Assembly (NCBI GenBank): GCA_035771175.1
Contig: CM069590.1
Span: 35,035,321-35,099,320, forward strand
Source: Paratinospora sagittata
Lineage: Eukaryota; Streptophyta; Magnoliopsida; Ranunculales; Menispermaceae
Length of the DNA stretch: 64,000 bases
Direction: 5' to 3'
The position numbers and the translations under genes were made by a program. This document shows positions 47,401 to 50,448 of this stretch, in pieces (position 1 is the stretch's first letter; every line of letters begins with the position of its first letter). The notes beneath the pieces are model-generated. The model ran no database searches, was not told the origin of the DNA, and worked only from the letters and a program-made list of their open reading frames with translations.

Positions 47401-49842
47401 ATTGATTATTTCATAGCTGAAATTGGAGTGTTATGCAATTTTACTTTTACTTTTACTTTATAAATACCAACAGCTCTTCAACAACTTAAAACCCTATTTT
47501 CATATTTATGTTTTTTGTTTCTCTTGATCATGATTCTCACGTTTCCAGTAACCTTAGCTTCTAACTCTCAAGTAACCAACTTTTCAAACATGTAGTACAT
47601 GATTGAACTTCCTGTTATGTAAAGAATTAACATCATTAATGTTTGCTTCATATTTTGGGCATTTGTTTTATTTAGCTAGGAATTGTGAAGACCGTCAGAG
47701 TAGGATTTCTGTGTTTCTTTTGTTGGAGTTCATGAAGTCATGTGGTATAAATTTTGCAGCCATGATGTTATTATTGAGTAATGAGAGTCTGAATAAGTAT
47801 TATCCAGTATCTTGTTGATATATTGGATGCTGAGCAATTCCCTATGTACTCTTTTAAGATTTCTTCATGTCAACTTTACAGACAGCTGTTCCCCATATTA
47901 TTTTTAAGAATCGTGTTTGTTAGCTAACAAATTTGTAAAGAGCAAGCAGCTAACTAGGTTAAGATGGTTTTGTTGAAAACCATCTCGAGCAAGCAGCTAA
48001 CTAGGTTAAGATGATTTTGTTGAAAACCATCTCGTACTTGGTGTTCACCGAGCAGTAAACGATAAGCTGCCTGTTTAAAAATCCTTCATCTAAGGCTTTT
48101 TTTCCATACCTTTGTGTAACTAACATCAGAACTTCCGACAGGTTCTCCATGTGGTAAATATTGGGGACTCTGGATTCATCATAGTAAGAAATGGAAGTGT
48201 TTTCAAAAGGTCTTCGTCAATGCTTCACGATTTCAATTTCCCTCTACAGATTGAAAGTGGGGATAATCCTTCAGAACTCTTAGAGGTAACATTACCTTGG
48301 AGCATTGCTGTGGCTGAATGGAGCTACCTACTTGTCAGTTGTTCCTTTAGAAATACAAACGATATTCCCTTCTAGTGTTTTGAATATTTGATGCCTTGAA
48401 ATATATGTTAATTTCTTTGCCTTTTTAACCTTGTGTCACAGGATTACAAGATATATTTGGATGAGGGTGATGTAATTGTCACTGCAACTGATGGCCTCTT
48501 TGATAATGTTTATGATGAAGAAATTGCTACTATCATCTCCAAGTCACTACAAGCCAATTTGAAACCTAAGGTACTGATGATGGCTGGTTCTGACATGCTT
48601 CTGAACTTTCCCAGCTAGTATGGACATTCTTTCCTTAGGTTATGAATGAAGTTTCCAAGATCCTGGGCTTTGTTGAGAAATCAACCCACCCTAGCCAAGC
48701 TCAATCTCTTTTCTATATTACATGCTCAATATATATAATTTAAAATTTAAAATATTTTGCTTCAATCAAAGATTTAAGTATGCTAAGGTTAGTTAAGCTT
48801 AAGAAGCCAGAGTACGCAATGTCTTTGAATTGTTTTTGAAAATTATATATATATGGTGCTACAGGGACTTGAGCATAAACTCAGCTGGTGTGTACTCGCA
48901 CACCCAAGTCCGTTGGATCAAGTCCCTTGGATCCTAGAGCCACTCAATACACGTGCCTCTAGGATGATCCAAGGGACTCAAGCGAGCAAGTTATGATTTC
49001 CTATATGTATATATATATATATATATAAACTGAGTTCTTGCAGAACAAGTTAGGCAGGCAACAGTTGTTACTGTCTTGTTGAACAATTTAGAGCCATTAA
49101 TTGAGTCTGCCTTTAGTCTCCATGATTAGCATTGCTTCAACTGTAGTTGTTTAAATCTAATATGTAGCAGTATGTACACCATTTGTACATATTCATTTTA
49201 AGTGTAGAAAGGTCTTCTTGTGAAGGAGAGTCTTGGTGCAACAGCAAGAGTTGTTGTGTAACTGGGTGTTCACGAGTTAGTCTCAAAACAGACTTAAAGT
49301 CCTTCCCGAGAACCTTGTGTGGGAGCTTCGTGCACTGGACTTTTTTTTTTTTTTTTTTTTGTTGTTGAAAGATCTTCTAGATGCCTCTTATATTGTCACC
49401 GAATTGAGCTATCTCAACATAGAATAAGCTATAGAGATGACAGATGGTAATGGACTATAGTTGGTTACATTAATCATATGGTTAATGCTGATAAATTATC
49501 AACTACTGTCTGCTTCTAATAATTTGTACAGACGTGAAGCAATTTATTTCAAATAATAATTTGTTGCACATTTATAATTTTGATCATGGACCGACTATTT
49601 CAAGTGTATAAACGCTGCATATGATGGTTCCTCGCTCAACTTTACACGGTTTTATTACTGGACTGTAGGAAATAGCAGAATTGTTGGCGACGAGAGCACA
49701 GGATGTGGGCAGGTCAGCATTAGTGAGAAGCCCCTTTGCAGACGCAGCTCATGCAGCTGGTTACACAAGTTACACAGGATGCAAGCTCGACGACGTGACT
49801 GTTATTGTTTCCTTTGTACAACGGATTAATTCTGATTCTTGA
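5208..49842 (+). CDS. PP2C62: PTC7-like protein phosphatase 2C, plastid-targeted, PP2C 62 type (nine exons)
   Basis: Exons: 5208-5451, 5894-6981, 18726-18862, 22496-22565, 32056-32143, 46026-46195, 48142-48285, 48442-48570, 49669-49842. All introns are GT-AG and phases join without a stop, giving 747 residues. Residues 1 to about 65 are Arg/Ser-rich and acid-poor, like a chloroplast transit peptide. Residues 82-490 are acidic, Ser/Glu-rich and probably disordered. The phosphatase domain covers about 495-745: GGEDALFIG (517-525), ADGVGQW (533-539, Asp534 a metal ligand), NIGDSGF (605-611), ATDGLFDNV (662-670) and [10 protein letters not shown] (730-739). These are the signatures of metal-dependent Ser/Thr phosphatases of the PTC7/SpoIIE-like branch. 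Domain order, length (about 720 aa recalled for Arabidopsis) and wording match At4g33500. Substrate is unknown. Introns total about 42 kb of mostly transposon DNA. Function in the plastid is inferred. Confidence 0.93.
5894..6981 (+). CDS. PP2C62: PP2C62 exon 2: acidic low-complexity region
   Basis: The acceptor CAG ends at 5893 and the donor ATG|GTTAGT begins at 6982 (phase 0). The 1,088-nt exon encodes residues 82-444, dominated by Glu, Ser, Asp and Val with no recognised domain. It starts [16 protein letters not shown], which I recall as resembling the start of the same exon in Arabidopsis. The reading frame is open for over 1 kb in AT-rich DNA, which supports coding function. Likely a disordered linker or regulatory arm; no catalytic residues are here. 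Confidence 0.9.
6982..8690. other. Intron 2, 5' part, no gene seen
   Basis: AT-rich intron DNA without a supported frame. The only local structure is a diverged two-copy tandem repeat at about 7546-7680 (CCAATCCAAAYTGATMCAAT, then ACTAGTTGRTTTCAACC) and a C-rich tract near 8108-8125. Confidence 0.5.
8723..9560 (-). pseudogene. hAT-family transposase remnant (BED finger and N-terminal core)
   Basis: Reading the minus strand across several frames: [20 protein letters not shown] and HGNQCPKYR (a BED-type zinc finger C-x2-C...H-x4-C), then [13 protein letters not shown], then [20 protein letters not shown] followed by THFIDYNWK, then [20 protein letters not shown]. These match, in order, plant hAT (Ac/Tam3/ZBED-like) transposases: PF..VE..GF, LTTDTWTS.QN..Y..LTAHFID..W, and L..WGIEKV.T.TVDNAS. 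Many stops and frameshifts; the C-terminal dimerisation region is not recognisable. Terminal repeats were not found. Confidence 0.72.
9561..10899. other. Intron 2 stretch without gene signal
   Basis: No supported coding frame. It contains A-rich tracts near 10832-10851 and 10889-10899 close to the LINE 3' end that follows. Confidence 0.4.
10900..11967 (-). pseudogene. LINE ORF2 3' part (zinc-binding RT-associated domain) and 3' end
   Basis: Minus strand 11467-11276 reads [25 protein letters not shown], then [30 protein letters not shown]. This is the zf-RVT domain (C-x2-C...H...H-x3-C like) found after the reverse transcriptase in plant LINEs. The frame at 11805-11482 supplies the preceding linker. 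The remaining DNA to about 10900 is 3' sequence, which recurs at 24106-24336. This piece is continuous with 14813-16580 once the 11968-14812 insertion is removed. Confidence 0.8.
12465..12640. repeat. Minisatellite in the hAT-like element
   Basis: Units of about 18-25 bp, such as TAGCGGCGGAGATTGAG with optional TTGCAGTGG, repeat about eight times. They give an apparent minus-strand frame of Ser/Ala/Arg repeats (12702-12337) that I attribute to the repeat, not to a gene. Confidence 0.75.
13200..14160. repeat. AT-rich tandem array, about 200-bp unit
   Basis: About five diverged copies alternate two half-units, each with TATATTAACATRTT then AATTAATGTTA. One carries ACATCTT...AAATAGACTAGTAA and the other ACCTTAGTAAAATA, each followed by AATATTTTRATAATGTTRAT. 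It fills the right half of the 2.85-kb element. Confidence 0.65.
14813..16580 (-). pseudogene. LINE ORF2 reverse transcriptase, broken
   Basis: In minus-strand order: [65 protein letters not shown], then [13 protein letters not shown] and [11 protein letters not shown]. These are the RVT_1 motifs of plant L1-type LINEs. The normally invariant FADD is FAND, so the active site has lost an Asp. Several frameshifts separate the pieces. With 10900-11967 it forms one element split by a hAT-like insertion. Confidence 0.9.
16822..17240 (-). mobile_element. Truncated SIRE/copia-like LTR fragment
   Basis: AAGATAAAGGGTGAAACTA, then the TTCCAA/AATCCCAAGTGATAT and CTATGTAAATAGAACAA segments, match 60362-60720 in the same orientation, which is the reversed solo LTR near the right end. 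Both borders are truncated; the right one ends at a C-run. Confidence 0.75.
17241..17271 (+). repeat. Homopolymer C17 followed by T14
   Basis: Seventeen C followed by fourteen T at the edge of the LTR fragment. Such a run is also a likely site of length errors in sequencing. Confidence 0.9.
17474..17572 (+). mobile_element. Au-type SINE, 3' part
   Basis: GATGCAGGATAGAGCTGCAT, then ATAGTAGATCCAAAGTGGTC, then GAAGCTTTGTGCATTGGGCTGCCC and a T-run follow the 3' half of the plant Au SINE (TGCGTACAATAGACC..., GGAGCTTxGTGCACCGGGCTGCCC, T-tail). The tRNA-like 5' half is missing or unrecognisable. Confidence 0.7.
17573..18725. other. End of intron 2, no gene seen
   Basis: Unremarkable intron DNA leading to the exon 3 acceptor. 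No supported coding or repeat signal. Confidence 0.5.
18726..18862 (+). CDS. PP2C62: PP2C62 exon 3
   Basis: The acceptor is TTTTAATAG ending at 18725, and translation continues [19 protein letters not shown]. Two donors compete at the end. GTAAGG at 18856 is closer to consensus but leaves phase 1, which does not fit exon 4. GTATCA at 18863 leaves phase 2 and joins in frame ([12 protein letters not shown]). I used 18862 because only it keeps the frame. This is the least certain boundary in the gene. Confidence 0.78.
19382..19649. mobile_element. PIF/Harbinger-type MITE
   Basis: Terminal repeats AGGCTCGTTTGGTACG and, reversed, GGGCTTGTTTGGTGCA flank 268 bp, with TTA on both sides (19379-19381 and 19650-19652), the target preference of Harbinger/Tourist elements. 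The interior repeats TGGGATAA and TTTTATCCCAT as inverted subterminal motifs. Confidence 0.75.
19653..20589. mobile_element. hAT-like non-autonomous element, poorly bounded
   Basis: The right end reads, in reverse, TAGGGATGTAAGTTCAACC, with CCCGAC/GGGTT-rich subterminal repeats (GGGTTGGG, AACCCGACCCGC) on both sides, as in other hAT MITEs. The left end is less clear and I could not find a matching target duplication. Confidence 0.4.
19995..20340 (+). other. Compact TATA-containing repeat segment, possible solo LTR
   Basis: GC-richer block with TTGTTGGGGGCCTCTCACAA at its start, a strong TATA box CTATAAATAG at 20216-20225, and an AATAAA-like GTAAAATAAAT near 20324. The sequence resembles a small LTR promoter/polyadenylation unit, but I did not find TG...CA ends or a target duplication. 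Confidence 0.3.
20857..22165 (-). pseudogene. 5'-truncated LINE, ORF2 C-terminal part
   Basis: A T-run at 20857-20866 marks the poly(A) tail of a minus-strand insertion. Upstream frames read [23 protein letters not shown], then [14 protein letters not shown] (the C-terminal tail of plant LINE ORF2), preceded at 21744-21307 by [20 protein letters not shown] and [20 protein letters not shown] (a zf-RVT-like region). Coding is broken. It occupies most of intron 3 just before exon 4. Confidence 0.78.
22496..22565 (+). CDS. PP2C62: PP2C62 exon 4
   Basis: The acceptor CATAG ends at 22495 and the donor AAG|GTACTT begins at 22566 (phase 0). The 70-nt exon encodes [23 protein letters not shown], the segment leading into the phosphatase core. 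In the Arabidopsis protein an equivalent FFLSSGAA stretch precedes the EDA motif, which supports the call. The exon is an island between a LINE-filled intron and a 9.5-kb copia-filled intron. Confidence 0.85.
22776..23480 (+). pseudogene. RTE-type LINE 3' fragment
   Basis: Plus-strand frames give [18 protein letters not shown], then [13 protein letters not shown], then [42 protein letters not shown] and LRWFGQIK. This is the C-terminal reverse-transcriptase tail of plant RTE elements ([13 protein letters not shown], MLRWMCGxTRxDRIRN, LRWFGHV). Several stops. A second tail is at 46590-47050. Confidence 0.82.
23481..24105. other. Intron 4 stretch without gene signal
   Basis: AT-rich DNA with a short direct repeat (GCAATTTCCATTAAATTTGTT-like, near 23968 and 24013). 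Nothing coding. Confidence 0.4.
24106..24336 (-). mobile_element. LINE 3' end, severely 5'-truncated
   Basis: A T-run at 24106-24112 followed by sequence parallel to 10906-11120 (...CCCAGCCCTTGAACCAATC, CTACTATTxGCxACTCAA, CTTTxGCxGCCGAGAG). A minus-strand insertion of about 230 bp from the same LINE family as 10900-16580. Confidence 0.65.
24390..24636 (-). mobile_element. 3' LTR of copia element A
   Basis: On the plus strand TGTTGTAAAATAAAC... to ...CTTCTCCGCAACA (247 bp, TG...CA), directly followed by CTCCCCCTCAAGCTGG, the reverse of a polypurine tract. A very similar 262-bp LTR is at 27805-28066. The element runs right to left. Confidence 0.85.
24637..27804 (-). pseudogene. Ty1/copia element A polyprotein (protease end to RNase H), broken
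   Basis: Minus strand from 27804 downward: a retropepsin tail and GAG-pre-integrase region ([11 protein letters not shown], then [13 protein letters not shown]), a C-x2-C zinc site ([10 protein letters not shown]), integrase pieces with stops, then a long reverse transcriptase frame at 26007-24961 ([54 protein letters not shown]) and RNase H ([42 protein letters not shown]). PR-IN-RT-RH order marks Ty1/copia. Gag, the protease active site and the 5' LTR are missing, because copia element B is inserted at 27804. Confidence 0.9.
27805..28066 (-). mobile_element. 3' LTR of copia element B
   Basis: 262 bp, TGTTGTAAAAAT... to ...CTTCTCCACAACA, followed by the same reversed polypurine tract. It abuts element A's interior directly, with no primer-binding site on its left, so it is not element A's own 5' LTR but the 3' LTR of a second insertion in the same orientation. 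Confidence 0.83.
28067..29954 (-). pseudogene. Ty1/copia element B polyprotein (RT and RNase H), truncated
   Basis: The long minus frame 29555-28455 encodes [94 protein letters not shown], then RNase H at 28433-28074. It is nearly a copy of element A by eye. The frame has fewer breaks than A's. It stops abruptly after GGTGTAGGAGATTC at 29954, where LINE sequence begins; integrase, gag and the 5' LTR are gone. Confidence 0.9.
29955..30849 (+). pseudogene. 5'-truncated LINE with poly(A) tail
   Basis: Plus frame 30062-30361 reads [20 protein letters not shown], then [19 protein letters not shown], then [16 protein letters not shown]. This is the zf-RVT region of LINE ORF2, followed in other frames by the C-terminal tail ([18 protein letters not shown]). 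A run of ten A at 30840-30849 is the 3' tail. It joins copia B at 29955 without LINE 5' sequence. Confidence 0.82.
30850..31609. other. Intron 4 stretch with a short direct repeat
   Basis: AT-rich, non-coding. A direct repeat of about 60 bp (GTAATAACTAGT...CATAATAAAA...ATGAACGAAACAATTATTTC) occurs at 31109-31170 and 31188-31248. Confidence 0.5.
31621..31779 (-). mobile_element. Au-type SINE
   Basis: In reverse it reads GAAGGGTGGCCTTGGTGTAA, then ATAGGTTCAAATTC (B-box-like), then GGTAAGGATGCATAAG, CCCTTCCCCAAAC and CATTGGGTGCGCC, following the Au SINE layout. An 11-bp duplication with one mismatch, AAGTATTRCAT, lies at 31610-31620 and 31782-31792. Confidence 0.8.
32056..32143 (+). CDS. PP2C62: PP2C62 exon 5: EDA and ADGVGQW motifs
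   Basis: Encodes [12 protein letters not shown], then [17 protein letters not shown], with the first metal-binding Asp in ADGVG. Two AG acceptors lie 10 nt apart. Use of 32055 (GCCAG|GCG) joins in phase 0 with exon 4, whereas the pyrimidine-preceded TACAG at 32065 would shift the frame. The donor GAAG|GTACTC at 32144 leaves phase 1, completed by exon 6. Confidence 0.87.
32677..33200 (-). mobile_element. Au-type SINE split by a solo LTR
   Basis: The left part, GAAGGCAGCCCGGTGTACGA and on to 32766, and the right part, 33106-33200 ending GCGCCAAGGCTCCCCTTC, together form a reversed Au SINE of about 185 bp. A perfect 15-bp target duplication AAATAATAAAATAAT lies at 32659-32673 and 33201-33215. 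The middle is the insertion at 32767-33100. Confidence 0.9.
32767..33100 (-). mobile_element. Small solo LTR inside the Au SINE
   Basis: 334 bp beginning TGATGCAGCAG and ending TTCTACATTA, flanked by CTTAC at 32762-32766 and 33101-33105. The right terminus is TTA or, three bases earlier, CA. On the minus strand it carries a TATA-like TATAAATAAT and, downstream of it, a pyrimidine-rich stretch (purine-rich on the plus strand at 32777-32855), as in a copia-type LTR. Confidence 0.72.
33216..33982. other. Intron 5 stretch, probable retroelement debris
   Basis: No frame I can support. It contains a palindromic GC-rich segment GCCGGCCCTTGAGGGGCC near 33770 and AT-rich DNA; it may be LTR-derived but is not classifiable. 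Confidence 0.3.
33983..34690 (-). pseudogene. Remnant of a putative plant transposon protein (retroelement-associated)
   Basis: Minus-strand frames give [20 protein letters not shown], then [20 protein letters not shown], then [20 protein letters not shown], then [20 protein letters not shown]. The wording (LV.EFY.NL, a K..NL..G.LIT.IF segment) resembles the 'putative plant transposon protein' domain common in plant retroelement-derived proteins. Broken by stops. No element ends found. Confidence 0.45.
34692..34991 (+). pseudogene. Ty3/gypsy polyprotein C-terminus (chromodomain-like)
   Basis: [20 protein letters not shown], then [22 protein letters not shown], then [11 protein letters not shown], ending SFQPEGD and stop. 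Gypsy chromoviruses end with ...YLVxWKGRPxxDATWIxxxxF...PDL...FQPGGxD. A purine run AGAGGGGGAT follows the stop and could be the polypurine tract. Only the last 100 or so residues remain, so the rest of this element is missing. Confidence 0.75.
34989..35590 (+). mobile_element. Possible 3' LTR of the gypsy fragment
   Basis: Begins TGATATAGGATGCG right after the polypurine-like run. AT-rich, no coding. The end is not definable because another LTR-like sequence starts at 35591. There is no second copy in the window to confirm it. Confidence 0.4.
35591..36110 (+). mobile_element. Ty3/gypsy-type LTR fragment with promoter repeats
   Basis: Begins TGTAATACCCACAAAATTTA, like gypsy LTRs. At 35656-35875 a unit of about 44 bp (AAAAGTCCAAGGGCAAAACG then GGAAATTCACATAAATTAGG) repeats about five times just upstream of a TATA box CTATAAATAGAGG at 35891-35903. 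The right end is not defined and no internal domain follows. Confidence 0.6.
36282..36785 (-). pseudogene. Ty3/gypsy (Tat-like) reverse transcriptase start
   Basis: The minus frame reads [20 protein letters not shown], then [20 protein letters not shown], then [33 protein letters not shown]. This is the N-terminal reverse-transcriptase region of Tat-lineage gypsy elements (DVFAWxxxDMPGIDPxxxxHxLNIDPxxxPVxQKRR). It ends at 36282 before the YxDD region; protease and gag are absent. Confidence 0.82.
36850..37540 (-). mobile_element. GC-rich LTR-like region of the Tat-like element
   Basis: On the minus strand it precedes the reverse-transcriptase piece. It has a TATA-like box CTATAAAAAGGGACC around 36980-36995 and, upstream of it, repeated GGCCGAGG/CCTCGGCC motifs (37140-37360). 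I read it as a 5' LTR and leader joined to pol by internal deletion. It gives long apparent frames on both strands that I attribute to composition. TG...CA ends were not established. Confidence 0.45.
37694..38687. mobile_element. Non-autonomous hAT-like element, about 1 kb
   Basis: Left end CATGGTTCAAAAATCC, right end (reversed) TAAGGATCGAAAATTCG, flanked by 8-bp TTTAATAG/TTGAATAG (37686-37693, 38688-38695; one mismatch). The right end (TTTACAAAAATTCTCCATGT, CGAATTAAACTTCTCCGAAT) is nearly the same as 14705-14765 in the 2.85-kb element. So it is the same family with a different interior. Confidence 0.75.
38997..40123. repeat. Tandem duplication of a SINE-like plus TRIM block
   Basis: Copy 1 (38997-39520) and copy 2 (39521-40123) share, in order: ATAGCTAAGTMATGGTTTCT, a T-run, a tRNA-like segment (CACTCTCGGGGAGGTATCAG to CTTTACCAAC), CAATTGAAGGCTAGAAGTAA, and a TRIM. 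Copy 1 lacks about 70 bp of the TRIM LTR that copy 2 keeps. The tRNA-like part read in reverse has an A-box-like TGGTAAAGAGGTGG and B-box-like GGTTCAAGGTTCAACTC, suggesting a SINE. Confidence 0.75.
40124..40397 (+). mobile_element. Reina-like element, 5' LTR
   Basis: 274 bp, TGATAAGCCACC to CCTATCA. It contains a TATA-like CTTAAATAGAGG near 40240. The LTR start differs from the 3' copy (TGATAAGCCACCAATTCG versus TGTAGGCCACG) because the 3' copy's first bases were rearranged. Confidence 0.82.
40470..41590 (+). pseudogene. Gypsy gag with zinc knuckle, broken
   Basis: Frames read [73 protein letters not shown] and [20 protein letters not shown]. These match chromovirus gag (FxGENPxGWLxRxERYF; QTGSVxxYRxxFExL) followed by a zinc knuckle whose last Cys is Tyr (C-x2-C-x4-GH-x-Y). 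Several stops and frame changes. Confidence 0.8.
41586..42049 (+). pseudogene. Gypsy aspartic protease region, interrupted
   Basis: [22 protein letters not shown], then [20 protein letters not shown], then [20 protein letters not shown], then [25 protein letters not shown]. The retropepsin motif DSGATHNF is DCGVTHNF here; the catalytic Asp is kept but the Ser is Cys. The frame ends in a hAT-like insertion at 42050. Confidence 0.85.
42050..42732. mobile_element. hAT-type non-autonomous element with TTCGGTTCGGTTT repeats
   Basis: Termini TAAGGGTGTTCA and, reversed, TAGGGGTGTGCA, with CGAACCGAACC-type repeats at both ends and AT-rich DNA between (683 bp). The TAGGGGTG terminal motif is common in plant hAT MITEs. 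The 8-bp flanks TTGTTGGT/TTGGAGGT match at only six positions. It separates gypsy protease from reverse transcriptase. Confidence 0.75.
42733..43690 (+). pseudogene. Gypsy reverse transcriptase, broken
   Basis: [76 protein letters not shown], then stops and [22 protein letters not shown] (the YxDD-equivalent is not intact; YFDDILV is expected), [35 protein letters not shown]. This is typical Ty3/gypsy order. Confidence 0.9.
43694..44120 (+). pseudogene. Gypsy RNase H region, broken
   Basis: [68 protein letters not shown], then [14 protein letters not shown] in another frame. The first catalytic Asp (expected xxDAS) is replaced by Asn in ETNA. Confidence 0.85.
44263..44499 (+). pseudogene. 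Gypsy integrase, N-terminal zinc-binding part
   Basis: [20 protein letters not shown], then [18 protein letters not shown]. The HHCC motif is partly kept (H...GGHSG...), but the CxxC that should follow is RFANK. It continues after insertions at 45475-45632. A 17-bp duplication (GGATACTTCTTTAGTGT) sits just upstream near 44140-44172. Confidence 0.8.
44500..45330. mobile_element. hAT-like MITE with GAGGC-rich ends
   Basis: Left end CAAGGTTTAAAAAAGTGTGA, right end (reversed) TATTGTCTTAAAAAGCGTTT, both followed by GAGGCG/GCCTCGAGGC repeats. Flanking GCTACAAC (44492-44499) corresponds to GCTGCAGC just after the CACTA MITE (six of eight). It interrupts the integrase frame between GLLQ and PLPIPERIW. 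Confidence 0.72.
45332..45471. mobile_element. CACTA-type MITE, 140 bp
   Basis: Begins CACTACAAGAAA and ends TTTCTTGTAGTG, a perfect 12-bp inverted terminus, with TAG directly on both sides (45329-45331, 45472-45474), the 3-bp duplication typical of CACTA elements. The interior has inverted AACAAGTT/CCACAAGT-type subterminal motifs. No coding. Confidence 0.93.
45475..45632 (+). pseudogene. Gypsy integrase core, truncated by the 3' LTR
   Basis: [20 protein letters not shown], then [17 protein letters not shown], stop, [13 protein letters not shown]. The first catalytic Asp of the DDE triad (MDFIEGFP) is visible. The frame ends within 160 bp at the 3' LTR; the other catalytic residues are lost. 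The joint repeats ACAAGTGTA (45628-45636 and 45644-45652), suggesting a microhomology deletion. Confidence 0.85.
45633..45892 (+). mobile_element. Reina-like element, 3' LTR
   Basis: 260 bp matching the 5' LTR from ACAAGTGTATGTGCGTA onward and ending CCTATCA. The first 16 bp differ from the 5' copy. It is followed by AAGGC and the rest of the TRIM 5' LTR. Confidence 0.82.
46026..46195 (+). CDS. PP2C62: PP2C62 exon 6
   Basis: The acceptor TTTCCAG ends at 46025 and the donor CAG|GTTGGT begins at 46196. Encodes [15 protein letters not shown] through to [13 protein letters not shown], the helix and beta-strand segment typical of PTC7-like phosphatases (the SST strand precedes the GDSG loop). The exon lies only 98 bases after the end of the TRIM/Reina insertion complex at 45927. 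Confidence 0.92.
46590..47050 (+). pseudogene. RTE-type LINE 3' tail
   Basis: Reads across frames as [24 protein letters not shown], [18 protein letters not shown] and NRIHVSNPM, the extreme C-terminus of plant RTE elements (VxNRMxENKLRWFGHV, RGRGRPKxTWxDxxKKD, WRxRIHVxxP). Numerous mutations. Located in intron 6. Confidence 0.7.
47051..47939. other. Intron 6 remainder, no gene seen
   Basis: AT-rich intron DNA with no supported frame; two similar segments near 47335-47400 and 47405-47475 (TGAAATTGxxGxxxTGCAATTTT, TATAAATACCAA) form a short diverged direct repeat. Confidence 0.4.
47940..48033 (+). repeat. Two-copy 47-bp tandem repeat with an internal palindrome
   Basis: GAGCAAGCAGCTAACTAGG and on through GATGGTTTTGTTGAAAACCATCTC occurs twice back to back with one base difference. 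Each unit contains the inverted repeat GATGGTTTT/AAAACCATC, so each copy can fold as a hairpin. It ends 108 bases before exon 7. Confidence 0.9.
48142..48285 (+). CDS. PP2C62: PP2C62 exon 7: GDSG motif
   Basis: Forty-eight codons in phase 0 on both sides. Encodes [18 protein letters not shown], the conserved NxGDSG loop of PP2C enzymes, followed by a Ser-rich loop and an Asp/Glu-containing turn. The acceptor CGACAG and donor GAG|GTAACA fit consensus. Confidence 0.93.
48442..48570 (+). CDS. PP2C62: PP2C62 exon 8: ATDGLFDN motif
   Basis: Forty-three codons in phase 0. Encodes [32 protein letters not shown]; the Asp of TDGLFDN is a catalytic-centre metal ligand in the family. The acceptor CACAG at 48441 and donor AAG|GTACTG at 48571 are good. 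Confidence 0.93.
48866..48985. repeat. Imperfect palindrome in intron 8
   Basis: Left arm AGTCCCTTGGATCCTAGAG (48921-48939) pairs with CTCTAGGATGATCCAAGGGACT (48957-48978) across a 17-base loop. The stem has a 3-nt bulge. Outer GGGACTTGAGC and GGGACTCAAGC are near-direct repeats. It may be a small fold-back element. Confidence 0.7.
49222..49360 (+). mobile_element. Au-type SINE with internal deletion
   Basis: Begins GAAGGAGAGTCTTGGTGCAA, keeps a B-box-like GTGTTCACGAGTTAGTCTC, loses the middle, then CCTTCCCGAGAACCTTGTGT, GGGAGCTTCGTGCACTGGAC and T20. The flanks AAAGGTCTTCT (49208-49218) and AAAGATCTTCT (49368-49378) are an 11-bp duplication with one mismatch. Confidence 0.78.
49669..49842 (+). 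CDS. PP2C62: PP2C62 exon 9: C-terminus and stop
   Basis: The acceptor GACTGTAG ends at 49668. Encodes [16 protein letters not shown], then [12 protein letters not shown], then [19 protein letters not shown] and TGA. The DDVTV motif supplies the last metal-binding Asp pair (731-732). It ends the plant PTC7-like fold at the usual place, so the gene is complete at its 3' end. Confidence 0.93.
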   Translation, partial: EIAELLATRAQDVGRSALVRSPFADAAHAAGYTSYTGCKLDDVTVIVSFVQRINSDS

Positions 49843-50020
49843 ATCAACAACCCCCACCCCCCACCCCTCTCTCTCTCTCTCTCTTCTTGTAATTAAACCT
49901 GTAGTACTTAAAAGACCTTTTTGACGATCTCATCTCCGCAATTTGTGCAAATTCTTAATTAACAAACCAAAAGGCTCCTAAAAAGTAAAAATAAAAGAAA
50001 AGAAAAGCAGATTGTCCTGA
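49843..50020 (+). terminator. PP2C62 3' untranslated region with possible poly(A) signals
   Basis: After the TGA there is a C-rich and (CT)n tract at 49850-49884, then A/T-rich DNA with AATTAAA near 49892 and AATAAA at 49990-49995. Either could serve as a near-upstream polyadenylation element. The cleavage site is not determinable. Confidence 0.4.
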
Positions 50021-50439
50021 TCCTTTCATCATTGCGATGTGCAGGCTTTGTTTTGCTTTGCCCTATTCGTTTTCATTTACATTACGGTTGAACGTTGTGG
50101 TCGGAATTAATGATTCACTTCACGCTCGTCGGTCAGTCAGCTTTTCTACGATAAAGAACCGTTTCATTTTCGTTTTTAAGCTTTTGCTCATTCGCTGTAT
50201 GTAATATCAACAACTCAAATGCCCGTTTGTCTCGGTGAGTTGATTGCCCGAATAAACCCCATCAACAACGGCATTTGGTTTCCAGCTTGGTTAAATTTCA
50301 AATCTATCTCCCTAAAAGTAGGAATGGACTCTAGGACAGATTCATCAGCTAGCTTTGGGTTCATAACCTGATTGTAAGCCCGTGTTTCCCTGGTAATTGA
50401 TTGGTTTAAACTGCAAATCGAACTGAATTGATGCATGCG
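50021..50439. other. Intergenic, no gene seen
   Basis: Downstream flank of PP2C62 with no supported coding frame or repeat. Confidence 0.4.
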
Positions 50440-50448
50440 TTAAAAGAT

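Noticed and set aside
49008..49027. (TA)n in intron 8 as a regulatory motif
   Set aside because: A simple short microsatellite with no supporting context.
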